The notes under the pieces are model-generated. The model searched no databases. It was not told the DNA's origin and was given only the letters and a program-made list of their open reading frames with translations. 64,000 nucleotides of DNA from Ilyomonas sp963847085. GTDB taxonomy: Bacteria; Bacteroidota; Bacteroidia; Chitinophagales; Chitinophagaceae. The DNA is taken from positions 124,001 through 188,000 of the forward strand of contig CAWJYO010000011.1 in the NCBI GenBank assembly GCA_963847085.1. The letters are read 5' to 3'. Shown here piece after piece: positions 55,118 to 63,849 of this stretch. The stretch's first letter is position 1. Each line of letters begins with the position of its first letter. The translations under genes and the position numbers were made by a program.

Positions 55118-55147
55118 ATATTTCCATTCATCACAATTATTAAGGAT

Positions 55148-55185
55148 AAAACATTCTTTTAACATTGGAGTAAAAGGAATGTTTT
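55148..55185. promoter_or_regulatory. Dyad upstream of the BlaI-type repressor gene
   Basis: AAAACATTCTTTTA (55148-55161) faces TAAAAGGAATGTTTT (55171-55185), complementary except for one extra G. It lies 26 bp before the repressor ATG and 31 bp after panC. It could be the operator for autoregulation, as usual for BlaI/MecI systems, or a terminator of panC (it is followed by ATTTTGC). Confidence 0.5.
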
Positions 55186-55210
55186 ATTTTGCAGTACGAA
55201 AAAAATCGTA

Positions 55211-55597
55211 ATGATGATTGAACAAAAAAATATAAAGCCTACTGAGAGTGAATTGGAGATTTTGCGGGTGTTGTGGGAAAGAAAACAAGCCACCGTTCGG
55301 GAAGTGCATGAAGAATTGAGCCAATACAAAGATTGTGGCTATACCACCACTTTGAAGCTGATGCAGATTATGCACGAAAAGGGCATTGTAAAACGCGACG
55401 ATAGCGGCAAAACGCACATTTACGAAGCCATCATTTCAAAAGAAAAAACCCAACGACAGTTGGTTGATAAAATGGTAAACTCATTGTTCGATGGCTCTGC
55501 CACGCAGCTTGTTATGCAGGCTCTCGGCAACAACTCCGCTTCGGCTGATGAACTGAATGCGATTCAGCAATTGCTTGATAATTTGAAAAAACAATAA
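55211..55597 (+). CDS. BlaI/MecI/CopY family transcriptional repressor
   Basis: 128 residues: winged helix 'KPTESELEILRVLWERKQATVREVHEELSQ', 'GYTTTLKLMQIMHEKGIVKRDDSGKTHIYEA' and a C-terminal dimerisation helix ('QLVDKMVNSLFDGSATQLVMQALG'). The K-x-x-x-Y-T-T-x-x-x-x-x-L motif is characteristic. It is followed at 2 bp by an M56 BlaR1-like peptidase. Repression would be relieved by proteolysis of this protein when the sensor is activated. Confidence 0.92.
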   Translation: MMIEQKNIKPTESELEILRVLWERKQATVREVHEELSQYKDCGYTTTLKLMQIMHEKGIVKRDDSGKTHIYEAIISKEKTQRQLVDKMVNSLFDGSATQLVMQALGNNSASADELNAIQQLLDNLKKQ

Positions 55598-55599
55598 CC

Positions 55600-57561
55600 A
55601 TGTTTTCCTCTTTGCAACTGCCTTTTTTGCAAGCTTTAGGATATGCTATTGCCAATAGTTTGTGGCAACTGCTGGTGTTATGGCTTATCGCCGTTTTAGT
55701 CAACAGCATTGCAAAAAGCTCGGCGCATGTTCGTTATGTTACCGCAGTGAGTGCACAAGCGGCGGGCTTTGTTTGGTTTGTAAGCACGTTTCAGTTTTAT
55801 TACAAGCAATGCAAAGAAGCTACGTTGCAAGCCGAACAATTGATGCAGCATCATGATGTTGTGTATTCGGGCAGTTTTGCTGTGAACGATAACGTTGTAA
55901 ATTATCTCCTTAAGATTGAAGGCGTGATGCCTTATCTTTCTATTGCCTATTTGTTTTTGCTCATTTTATTACTTGTTAAATGGCTAAGTAATTTCCGATA
56001 CACAAAGCAATTAAGCAAAACAGGCTTGCAACCTGCCAACACAGTGTGGGAGCAGTTTGTAACTGAAATGGCTGACCGGTTGGGGATTGTTCAAAATGTG
56101 AATCTTTATTTATCGGAGTTTGCAAAAAGTCCGCTTACCATTGGTTATATCAAGCCTATTATTTTATTGCCGCTTGCAAGCATTAACCAGTTATCTACCG
56201 AACAGGTAGAAGCGGTTTTGCTGCATGAGTTAGCACATATCAAACGCGCTGATTATCTCATCAATATTTTAGTTAGCCTGGTTGAAATTATTTTGTTCTT
56301 CAATCCATTTACAAGGTTATTAAGCAAGACGATTCGCAAAGAAAGAGAAAACTGCTGCGATGATTGGGTGTTGCATTACAAATACGATGCAACCATGTAT
56401 GCAGAAGCCTTGCTGCGGCTGGCTTATCTGCAAAAAACGGCTGGCTTTCAAATGACGGCGGCTGCGGGCAAAAAAGGCGAGTTATTGCAACGCGTAAAGC
56501 GGATGGTTCAGCCGCAAAAAACGTTCAATTACAAACACCAGGTGATTGCTTTGTTTTTGATTACTGGCTTGTTGTTTTCTATCGCCTGGCTGCAACCCAT
56601 TGAAAGTAATATCAACCATAAACCTGCAGCATCTAATGTGAAGGAAATTGGTCAGAAAATTATTATTACACCGCTTACAGCACAGGTTGACAATCCTCTG
56701 TTTAATGCTGCCAGTTTGTTTGCTCCTTCTTTGCAGGAAGATGTAAAACAATCGCTTGCCGATTTGAATAAAACATTCACGGATAGCATTACAACGATAG
56801 CTATAACCGGCGCTCAGCAAGCATTACAGAAAGTTACTCCTGTGGTTCTTTCCACCTTGTCTTCTGCCAAATGGAAAAGCATGTTGGACGATGCACAAAA
56901 AGAGGCAAAACAAAGTCTTGAAAATATTGACTGGAATGATGCTGATGTACCACAAACGTTAGATTCATGTCAAACCGCAGCAGCCATTGCCGATGCGATG
57001 CAAAGCAAGATAGATTATACCGCAAAAGTAAAAGAAGGGTTAGCGGCTGCTAACCTGCAATTGGCAAAATTGAAAGAGCAAAATCTAAACGTTTATTTCG
57101 ACCAAGCTTTTTTGCAACAGATGAGCGCAACTGCTTTGGCTTCTCTTCAAAGTATCAATTTTAAAGCGATTGGAGATTCCATCAAATTCTCATCAGATGC
57201 AATCAACAAAGCATTTTCAAAGATGAAAGAAAAGGAAGTAGAAGCAATAAAAAAGCAACGTTTAGAATGGAAGAAAGCAAGAGAAAATTATAAAAGAACT
57301 GATAATGTATTCCAACGTATTATAGTACCAACACCGCCGCCGCTGCCACCATTACGAACCGAAGATGTAAAGCTTTGCAACACAGACGGGGCAAATGTTG
57401 TAGCAGCTTATCAAAATTATAATTATAGTTATAGTCCTGCTTTTATTTCGGTGCCTGTTTATCGTGTTGAAAGAACTACTGATGCCGGTGTAAAAACCAT
57501 TCATATCATCAACGACAGCGATTGCTCAAACATCAATATCGTTATTGAAATCAGGCAATAA
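55600..57561 (+). CDS. M56 family metallopeptidase, BlaR1/MecR1-like sensor
   Basis: 653 residues. Membrane segments in the first 140 residues, then the Zn-protease motif 'LLHELAHIKRADYLINI' near residue 208, with 'RKERENCCDDWVLHY' (second Glu ligand) after it; a further helix at about 310 ends the peptidase. The remaining 330 residues are periplasmic, helical, with a proline stretch 'VPTPPPLPPLRTED', and lack a penicillin-binding domain, so the signal is probably not a beta-lactam. It partners with the preceding repressor. Confidence 0.9.
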   Translation: MFSSLQLPFLQALGYAIANSLWQLLVLWLIAVLVNSIAKSSAHVRYVTAVSAQAAGFVWFVSTFQFYYKQCKEATLQAEQLMQHHDVVYSGSFAVNDNVVNYLLKIEGVMPYLSIAYLFLLILLLVKWLSNFRYTKQLSKTGLQPANTVWEQFVTEMADRLGIVQNVNLYLSEFAKSPLTIGYIKPIILLPLASINQLSTEQVEAVLLHELAHIKRADYLINILVSLVEIILFFNPFTRLLSKTIRKERENCCDDWVLHYKYDATMYAEALLRLAYLQKTAGFQMTAAAGKKGELLQRVKRMVQPQKTFNYKHQVIALFLITGLLFSIAWLQPIESNINHKPAASNVKEIGQKIIITPLTAQVDNPLFNAASLFAPSLQEDVKQSLADLNKTFTDSITTIAITGAQQALQKVTPVVLSTLSSAKWKSMLDDAQKEAKQSLENIDWNDADVPQTLDSCQTAAAIADAMQSKIDYTAKVKEGLAAANLQLAKLKEQNLNVYFDQAFLQQMSATALASLQSINFKAIGDSIKFSSDAINKAFSKMKEKEVEAIKKQRLEWKKARENYKRTDNVFQRIIVPTPPPLPPLRTEDVKLCNTDGANVVAAYQNYNYSYSPAFISVPVYRVERTTDAGVKTIHIINDSDCSNINIVIEIRQ

Positions 57562-57575
57562 GACAGAACTTTCTT

Positions 57576-58292
57576 TTATAAGCCAAGTACCTCTTTCATT
57601 GTAAAAATTCCTTTTTTGTTTTGCATAAATTCTGCTGCCATTGCTGCGCCGGCGGCAAAGCCTTTGCGGTTGTGAGCGGTGTGTTTAATTTCAATATCGT
57701 CAATGTCACTTGTGTATTGAATAATGTGTGTGCCAGGCGCAGGATCAGTACGAACGCTTTTAATTTCAAGATCCTCTTTTGTTTTTGCCTCTTTATTTAT
57801 CCAGCCTTTTTTTTGTTTTGAGAATTGGAGAATTTGCTCTGCCAATGTAATGGCTGTGCCACTTGGCGCATCTTTTTTTTGTGTATGATGAATCTCTTCC
57901 ATCTTCACATCATAATCCTGATAAGGCGCCATCAGTTGTGCGAGAAAACGATTCAATTCAAAAAATAAATTCACACCAATACTAAAGTTGCTTCCGTATA
58001 AAAAAGCTCCGTTTTTGTCTTCAACATATTGCACCACTTCATCCCAATGTTGCAGCCAGCCCGTTGAACCACACACCAACGGAACGCCAGCATCCAAACA
58101 CTTTTTTATATTTTGAACAGCACTATGCGGTGTTGTAAATTCTATGGCTACATCAGCTTTTTGAAGGTTTGCAGTTATCATATCATCAGCATTTTGACTG
58201 CCGATTTTCAACACTATTTCATGGCCATTTTGCACTGCAATGTCTTCAATGGCTTTGCCCATTTTGCCATAACCAATCAAGGCTATTTTCAT
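57576..58292 (-). CDS. dapB: 4-hydroxy-tetrahydrodipicolinate reductase
   Basis: 238 residues. NAD(P)-binding 'MKIALIGYGKMGKAIEDIA', 'ADVAIEFTTPHSA', substrate motif 'EEIHHTQKKDAPSGTAITLAEQI' (catalytic His pair and Lys), and 'HTAHNRKGFAAGAAMAAEF'. Catalyses the NAD(P)H-dependent step of lysine and diaminopimelate synthesis. It follows the DUF5683 gene by 10 bp and ends the parA-parB-DUF5683-dapB run, converging with the M56 gene. Confidence 0.95.
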   Translation of the reverse strand: MKIALIGYGKMGKAIEDIAVQNGHEIVLKIGSQNADDMITANLQKADVAIEFTTPHSAVQNIKKCLDAGVPLVCGSTGWLQHWDEVVQYVEDKNGAFLYGSNFSIGVNLFFELNRFLAQLMAPYQDYDVKMEEIHHTQKKDAPSGTAITLAEQILQFSKQKKGWINKEAKTKEDLEIKSVRTDPAPGTHIIQYTSDIDDIEIKHTAHNRKGFAAGAAMAAEFMQNKKGIFTMKEVLGL

Positions 58293-58302
58293 AAATTAAT
58301 TA

Positions 58303-59049
58303 TTAAAAAGAAGGTAATGGTTTTACGGAAGGATGTTTGAAATTCACAACAAAACCAACGCCTGCCGTTTTGGTTTGCGGCAAATAAGATGGATTGATTT
58401 GTAAAGTTAATTTATCACTTACATCAAACTCTTTCAGATGCGCGAAAACAGTGGCATCCGCAACGTTAACGCCCCATAAAATAAAAAACCACAATAAGCT
58501 GTAATCTTTGTTGCGTTTGTAAATATTTCGGTACGATTGATAAGTGCTTAATAATCCATTGTAGGTATTCGGATCGGACAATCCCAAGGCAGTATAAGTA
58601 ATATATTGAGATTTTACTTTGGGATTAATCTTGGATAAAAGAGACGTATCGAGTTTGCCTTTTGCATCAGGGTAAGTTGCAGCATAAATAGCTTGGTATG
58701 CAAACTTCGTCCACTTGTAATAATTGTTGTTATAAACGTACAGTGCAGCAGGAACGGCAAGAGCACCATAAACAATAGGTAGCTTCCAGTATTCGCGATT
58801 GTAAATCTGTCCCCAACCCGGCAAAACAGCCGAACGAAATGTGGCAATGCGTGGATCGTGTTTTGGTTTTGCCTTTATTTTAGAGGAATCAATAATTACT
58901 GTTTTTGCTGTATCTTTTTTTAACCGAACCGGGCTACTGTCTTTGAATAATGAAGTAGTAGCCAGCTTTGCTTTTGCGCTATCTTTTTGGGCAAAAACAA
59001 AAGGGGAAGTAAAAAGAAAAATCAGTATAAAAACAACAATGCGCTGCAT
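58303..59049 (-). CDS. DUF5683 domain protein, exported
   Basis: 248 residues from the ATG at 59047-59049 (MQRIVVFILIFLFTSPFVFAQ, signal peptide). A Lys/Ser-rich linker leads to 'DPRIATFRSAVLPGWGQIYNREYWKLPIVYGALAVPAALYVYNNN', a membrane-embedded block with the PGWGQIYN motif of the family, and a second helix 'LLWFFILWGVNVADATVFAHL'. The order parB-DUF5683-dapB is recurrent in Bacteroidota, but no function is assigned. Confidence 0.88.
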   Translation of the reverse strand: MQRIVVFILIFLFTSPFVFAQKDSAKAKLATTSLFKDSSPVRLKKDTAKTVIIDSSKIKAKPKHDPRIATFRSAVLPGWGQIYNREYWKLPIVYGALAVPAALYVYNNNYYKWTKFAYQAIYAATYPDAKGKLDTSLLSKINPKVKSQYITYTALGLSDPNTYNGLLSTYQSYRNIYKRNKDYSLLWFFILWGVNVADATVFAHLKEFDVSDKLTLQINPSYLPQTKTAGVGFVVNFKHPSVKPLPSF

Positions 59050-59053
59050 ATTA

Positions 59054-59968
59054 TTAACTCGCCTGCACATTCATCAGTTGGAGCAATTTATTCAATTCAT
59101 CGAGCGAATAATATTCAATGTGAATGCTTCCAAATCCCTGCTTGTTGTGCGCCAGCTTTACTTTGGTTCCAAAATGTGAGGCTAAGGTATCTTCAATTCT
59201 TTTGTAGGCAGGAAGCAAGTTTGGTTTTACGCTACTTTTAACAGCATCCGCATTGTGTTTGTAAAGGTTGCGAACCAGTTCTTCGGTTTGCCGGACACTC
59301 AATCCCCTGTTTTCAATTTCATGAAAAACAAACAATTGATTGTCCACTGTATCAATGTTTATCAAAGCCCTCGCATGACCCATGCTGATGCTGCCGTTGC
59401 GAACAGCCAATTGTATATCAGGCGGCAACTTCAGCAAACGAATATAGTTGGCAACCGTGCTTCGCTCTTTTCCCATCCGCTCGGCCACTTGTTCCTGCGT
59501 GTAATTCAATTCATCCATCATTCGTTTATAGCTAAGCGAAATTTCAATGGCATTCAAATCTTCACGCTGCAAATTTTCAAGCAAAGCCAGTTCGAGCAAT
59601 TCAGCATCATTGGTTTGCCTTACATAAGCAGGAATATCTTTCAAACCCGCAATGACAGCGGCTTTGAACCTCCGTTCACCTGCTACTAACTGATATTTGT
59701 TATTCGCTGTTTTTGAAACCGTAATGGGCTGAACAACATCGAAGTTTTTAATGGATGAAGCCAGTTCATTTAACGATTGTTCATCAAAATCTTTACGCGG
59801 GTTTTTAGGATTGGGCTGAATATCGTGCAACGGAATGCGCATCACCGATGTTGCTTGTTCTACAACCTTGCTCTTTAAATCGCCGGCGGTTGTTTTTAAA
59901 TCGGCATCTATATTTTGCAGAAGGGAGCGAATTCCTTTTCCCAACGCATCTTTCGGTGGTTTCATCAT
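59054..59968 (-). CDS. parB: Chromosome partitioning protein ParB
   Basis: 304 residues. 'ALGKGIRSLL' at the N-terminus, 'IPLHDIQPNPKNPRKDF', 'YQLVAGERRFKAAVIAG' (GERRx-x-A CTP-binding box), 'LALLENLQREDLNAIE', then helix-turn-helix 'NYTQEQVAERMGKERSTVANYIRLLKL' and 'SISMGHARALINI'. It binds parS and loads condensin. No parS palindrome (TGTTTCACGTGAAACA-like) was seen in this window. 230 bp separate it from parA. Confidence 0.95.
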   Translation of the reverse strand: MMKPPKDALGKGIRSLLQNIDADLKTTAGDLKSKVVEQATSVMRIPLHDIQPNPKNPRKDFDEQSLNELASSIKNFDVVQPITVSKTANNKYQLVAGERRFKAAVIAGLKDIPAYVRQTNDAELLELALLENLQREDLNAIEISLSYKRMMDELNYTQEQVAERMGKERSTVANYIRLLKLPPDIQLAVRNGSISMGHARALINIDTVDNQLFVFHEIENRGLSVRQTEELVRNLYKHNADAVKSSVKPNLLPAYKRIEDTLASHFGTKVKLAHNKQGFGSIHIEYYSLDELNKLLQLMNVQAS

Positions 59969-60198
59969 AAGTTACAAGTTTCAAGAATCAAGAGTCAATG
60001 TGCAAGATTCAAAGAAAAAGGTGAGAATATAATGTAAATATTTCTTAAATGTAATTTTGTCTTGAAAAGGCGAACTGTCAGATTGTTTAATTTAGCGATA
60101 TGTAAGTATATGACAGTTAATGAAATATTCTAACGAATCATATTTTTCATTTACTTTACAATTTCAACTTTGTACCTTGATTCTTTTTTTTGATTCTT
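59969..60198. other. Intergenic region between parA and parB, with imperfect word repeats
   Basis: The 230-bp space holds TTTCAAGAATCAAGAGTCAA-like words near 59975-60010 and complementary TTGATTCTTTTTTTGATTC near 60178-60196, so the ends can pair imperfectly. No gene or parS-like site was recognised. Confidence 0.55.
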
Positions 60199-60999
60199 TT
60201 ACTCCATAATTCTTTCTTCCTGAGGAATTTTGGTAAGATTGTTTTTTTGCAATACTTCTTTGGCAAGATTGAGATAATTGATTGCGCCTTTACTATCGGC
60301 ATCATATAAGATAACCGGCTTGCCAAACGAAGGCGCTTCGCTTAACCGCGTGTTGCGATGAATGATGGTGGTAAAAACCATTTCATCAAAATGACGTCTT
60401 ACTTCACTTACTACCTGGTTGCACAAACGCAATCTGCCATCATACATCGTCATTAAAATACCTTCAATTTGTAAAGCAGGATTTAAGCGGCTTTGTACAA
60501 TTTTTATAGTGTTTAATAATTTGCCCAAACCTTCCAGCGCAAAAAATTCGCACTGAACCGGAACAATAACGCTATCTGATGCAGTAAGTGCATTTACGGT
60601 AATTAAACCCAGCGAAGGCGAGCAATCAATCACAATAAAATCGTAATTGTTCTTGATAGCCTGCACCATATTTTTCATCACATTTTCGCGGGCCGGGTAG
60701 TTAATCATTTCTATCTCCGCTCCTACCAAATCAATATGCGATGGAATAAGGTCAAGATTCGGAATTTCCGTTTTTAATACAACTTCCTGCGCAGGCACAT
60801 TGTTCACCATGCAATCGTACAAGCTATGTGTAATATTGTGCAAATCAAAACCAACGCCGGTAGTACTGTTTGCTTGCGGATCGGCATCAATCAGCAGTGT
60901 TTTGTATTCAAGCACTGCAAAACTTGCCGCCAGGTTAATGGCAGAGGTTGTTTTGCCCACGCCTCCTTTTTGATTGGCTACACCAATAATTCTTGCCAT
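60199..60999 (-). CDS. parA: Chromosome partitioning ATPase ParA (Soj)
   Basis: 266 residues with deviant Walker A 'NQKGGVGKTTSAINLAAS', 'LLIDADPQANST' (switch I), 'YDFIVIDCSPSLGLITVNAL' (Walker B) and 'VPVQCEFFALEGLGKLL'. It binds DNA as an ATP dimer and drives segregation of ParB-parS complexes. First gene of the run; the 293-bp region upstream to 61292 separates it from the divergent metallophosphoesterase and shows no other gene. Confidence 0.96.
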   Translation of the reverse strand: MARIIGVANQKGGVGKTTSAINLAASFAVLEYKTLLIDADPQANSTTGVGFDLHNITHSLYDCMVNNVPAQEVVLKTEIPNLDLIPSHIDLVGAEIEMINYPARENVMKNMVQAIKNNYDFIVIDCSPSLGLITVNALTASDSVIVPVQCEFFALEGLGKLLNTIKIVQSRLNPALQIEGILMTMYDGRLRLCNQVVSEVRRHFDEMVFTTIIHRNTRLSEAPSFGKPVILYDADSKGAINYLNLAKEVLQKNNLTKIPQEERIME

Positions 61000-61292
61000 A
61001 AAAAATGTTTACCCTTTGTATTGCGCAAATATCATTTTTTTATTGTACCAAGAAAGAGCAATTTTTTATTTTGAAGGAATTATTATGCCTGTTGTTGATT
61101 ACAAAAAATAGAGGATAGCAAAAAAGGGGTAAAACCAAAACCAGGGTTTGAGAGAAAGAGGGGCAGATGAATAAGACATTATGAAATTGAAGAGGCGATA
61201 ATTATATAACAATGATTATATAACATTGGGTTGATTCTTCTTTTTTACTTTTGTTGTGATTCTCTTTCTTTAAACAATTCAAAACACCTACC

Positions 61293-62447
61293 ATGCCATT
61301 ACAACAGGGAACTTCACACCAACGGCCTCCCATCCAAAAATCGCAGGCATACGAAGGCATACAACCGCTTTCACCGCTCATTCATACGGTTCAAAGGTTT
61401 CAGCCACTTCCTCAGCCCATAGGTCTGCCACCTTATCATTTTGACATTAAGAATGTTGTTCCGGACGTTGATACATTCACAGCATCAGCACAAAAATTAA
61501 TTTTTCATGTGGTGGGCGATGTCGGTGGCATCAATCAGTCGCAGTTTCAAAATGCCGTTGCGGCGCAAATGATGAATGACGTAGACAATTTGCCGCAAAA
61601 CCAAAAGCCTTTGTTTTTTTACATTACAGGTGATGTAGTGTATTACAATGGTCAGTATCAGGATTATTACGCCCAGTTTTACGATCCCTATCATTATTAC
61701 AACGCTCCCATTCTTTCTATTCCGGGCAATCACGATGGCGACCCGGTAAATGCTTCACAAACTTCGTTAGACGGTTGGGTAAAATATTTTATGACGGCAC
61801 AACCTCATGTAGATCCTGTCTCACATGATGCGCCGAGAGTTACCCTTTCTTTGCCCAATGTTTACCACACCATCACTGCACCGTATGCCACCATCATTGG
61901 TTTGTACACAAATGTTCCTGAAGGCGGCTCTGTAGATTCGCATCAACAGCAATGGCTTACCAACGAAATGAATACTGCACCTGCCGACAAAGCTTTGATA
62001 GTGGCTTTGCATCATCCTATTTATTCGTTCGACAATCATCATAGCGGAAGCCCAAACATGGGGCACCTTCTATCTCATGCCATCAATGCTTCAAAGCGCA
62101 TTCCCAACCTCATTGTCAATGCGCATGTTCACAATTATCAGAGAATAGAGAAACCAATAGATAAAGGCACAACAATTCCTTTTTTAGTAGCAGGAATGGG
62201 TGGTTATCCGAACCTGCATCAGCTAACAGTTTCGAATGGCTTTACTGATCCTTCAACAAATGCAAAACTCATTTTTGGCAACGACACTTCGCATGGTTAT
62301 GTAACCTTGTCGGTTGACAACAATACCATCAATGGTTCAGTTACATTGATTAATGACAGCACAGGAACTGTTACCAAAGAAGCTGATACTTTTTCTTACA
62401 CTGCAAAGGCTTTGTATCTTAACAAAGGAGTACAAGCAGTTTTATAA
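61293..62447 (+). CDS. Metallophosphoesterase
   Basis: 384 residues. Calcineurin-like blocks: 'FHVVGDVGG' in the D-x-x/G-D place, 'YITGDVVYYNG' (GD), 'SIPGNHDGDP' (GNHD), 'ALHHPIYSF' and 'NAHVHNYQRIEKP' (G/N-H-x-H). The spacing resembles purple-acid-phosphatase-like proteins. No signal peptide at the chosen start; the N-terminal 50 residues are Gln/Pro-rich and not conserved-looking. Substrate unknown. Confidence 0.85.
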   Translation: MPLQQGTSHQRPPIQKSQAYEGIQPLSPLIHTVQRFQPLPQPIGLPPYHFDIKNVVPDVDTFTASAQKLIFHVVGDVGGINQSQFQNAVAAQMMNDVDNLPQNQKPLFFYITGDVVYYNGQYQDYYAQFYDPYHYYNAPILSIPGNHDGDPVNASQTSLDGWVKYFMTAQPHVDPVSHDAPRVTLSLPNVYHTITAPYATIIGLYTNVPEGGSVDSHQQQWLTNEMNTAPADKALIVALHHPIYSFDNHHSGSPNMGHLLSHAINASKRIPNLIVNAHVHNYQRIEKPIDKGTTIPFLVAGMGGYPNLHQLTVSNGFTDPSTNAKLIFGNDTSHGYVTLSVDNNTINGSVTLINDSTGTVTKEADTFSYTAKALYLNKGVQAVL

Positions 62448-62479
62448 TAACTTACTGAACGGCTATTGCACTCCGCTTT

Positions 62480-62782
62480 TTATTTTGCCGTATTTTTTGT
62501 ATGCGGCTTCTTACTAAGCTCCTGCCAGCTTTTTTCTTTTATTTCAACGCCAAAATGCTCAGCCGCTTTTTTGAGATTGGCAAAAGCTTCATCGCGGTCT
62601 TCATCCGTTACGCCTTCAACCTGGTCAAACCGAGCTAAGGCATTGCGTAAATGCGAAGCGTCTGTTACCGGCTCTTTGCGTTGTTTAGGAAAAGCAAAAG
62701 CGCTGTCGGGCAAATCATTTTTTTCTTTGGTACTTAACTTGCCATGATCTGGAATCGGTTTCCATGTTGTTTTTGCTGACAT
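62480..62782 (-). CDS. DUF6582-type small soluble protein
   Basis: 100 residues, highly charged. Motif 'STKEKNDLPDSAFAFPKQRKEPVTDASHLRNALARFDQVEGVTDEDRDEAFANLKKAAEHFGVEI' matches a small domain (DUF6582) found in many bacteria and in phage or plasmid capsid-related proteins; here it is a free-standing protein. The function is unknown. Converges with the metallophosphoesterase. Confidence 0.8.
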   Translation of the reverse strand: MSAKTTWKPIPDHGKLSTKEKNDLPDSAFAFPKQRKEPVTDASHLRNALARFDQVEGVTDEDRDEAFANLKKAAEHFGVEIKEKSWQELSKKPHTKNTAK

Positions 62783-62997
62783 AATTTACCTCCTGCTTTT
62801 TATTTGTGCAACTGCACAACAGTCATTTCAGAATAATACTGTTTGAATTTCATAAGCTTCAAAAAAGCTGCCAGCTACATTTCTCTTCACGAAATAGTGA
62901 GAGATTAGGAAAGAGTTACTGAATAGAGAATTAATGCGTAAAGTTGAACTGTACAACACATACAAATACGAAGCGATTGTAAGAGGAATTTTTGTTT

Positions 62998-63849
62998 TTA
63001 CTTTAAAATTAAAACCGGCTTCCCGGCGTTCCGGTAGAGAGCTTCCGAAATATTCTTATGAGTTAATGAATATAAGAAACTGTATTTGCCAGGCATTGAA
63101 ATAATAATCTGAACATCGTGCATTTTTGCAAATTCTAAAATGCCGGCTATTACGTTTTTATTGTTTGAATAATATACTTCATGAGGAAAATTTTTTAGAT
63201 ACTCATGTAAAGCCATTTCTGTTTTTCTAAACTCTTCGTCAGGATGCAAATACTTTTCTTTCGGGTCAACATTCAGCACTAACAATTTCTTATGCTGCCA
63301 CACAGGCAGGTATGCCTGGTAACTATCTAACCTGCTCAATGAATTTAACGCATTAAAATCGCAGGGAACCAATGCCTGCTTTACTTCCTGGTATGGATAA
63401 TGTGACGGTACAATTAAAACACGCACAGGACTCACTCTTGCAATAGCAATAACATGCCCTGCAATAAAACTATCGCTTGAATAACTATAATTATCGCTGC
63501 CAACCACTACCAGTTGGGGCTTTTCTCTTTCTACAACTTCTAAGATAGACCGCAACAAGGGTTCTTCGCTAATGGCTATGGATACTTTAATACCGGGTGC
63601 TTTGCTCTTAACTACTTCCCGGCAAATCAACTGCAACCGTTCATTTGTTTCTTCTCTTTCCTCTGCCTTGTAATCGCCGTTGATATGCATATAACCGGCC
63701 GATGTGGTTACACTATCAAACAAAGAATCGTATAATGTTTTTAACAGGATAATCCGGTCGTAGCCAAACGCTTTACCCCATTCAACCGCGTACTTAACGG
63801 CATTATCAGAAGTTGCGGTAAAATCTACAGGAACCAACATCGTTTTCAT
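62998..63849 (-). CDS. Universal stress protein with two UspA domains
   Basis: 283 residues. First domain 'MKTMLVPVDFTATSDNAVKYAVEWGKAFG' to 'LVVVGSDNYSYSSDSFIAGHVIAIARVSPVRVLIVPSHY'; second from 'VKQALVPCDFNALNSLSRL' to 'KYSFLYSLTHKNISEALYRNAGKPVLIL'. The ATP-binding G-x-x-G-x(9)-G(S/T) signature is not clear in either half, so it may be of the non-ATP type. General stress or redox sensing is usual for the family. The last 151 bp of the window hold no recognised gene. Confidence 0.9.
   Translation of the reverse strand: MKTMLVPVDFTATSDNAVKYAVEWGKAFGYDRIILLKTLYDSLFDSVTTSAGYMHINGDYKAEEREETNERLQLICREVVKSKAPGIKVSIAISEEPLLRSILEVVEREKPQLVVVGSDNYSYSSDSFIAGHVIAIARVSPVRVLIVPSHYPYQEVKQALVPCDFNALNSLSRLDSYQAYLPVWQHKKLLVLNVDPKEKYLHPDEEFRKTEMALHEYLKNFPHEVYYSNNKNVIAGILEFAKMHDVQIIISMPGKYSFLYSLTHKNISEALYRNAGKPVLILK

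Noticed and set aside
59969..60198. parS site near parAB
   Set aside because: No TGTTTCACGTGAAACA-like palindrome was found in the gap or nearby.
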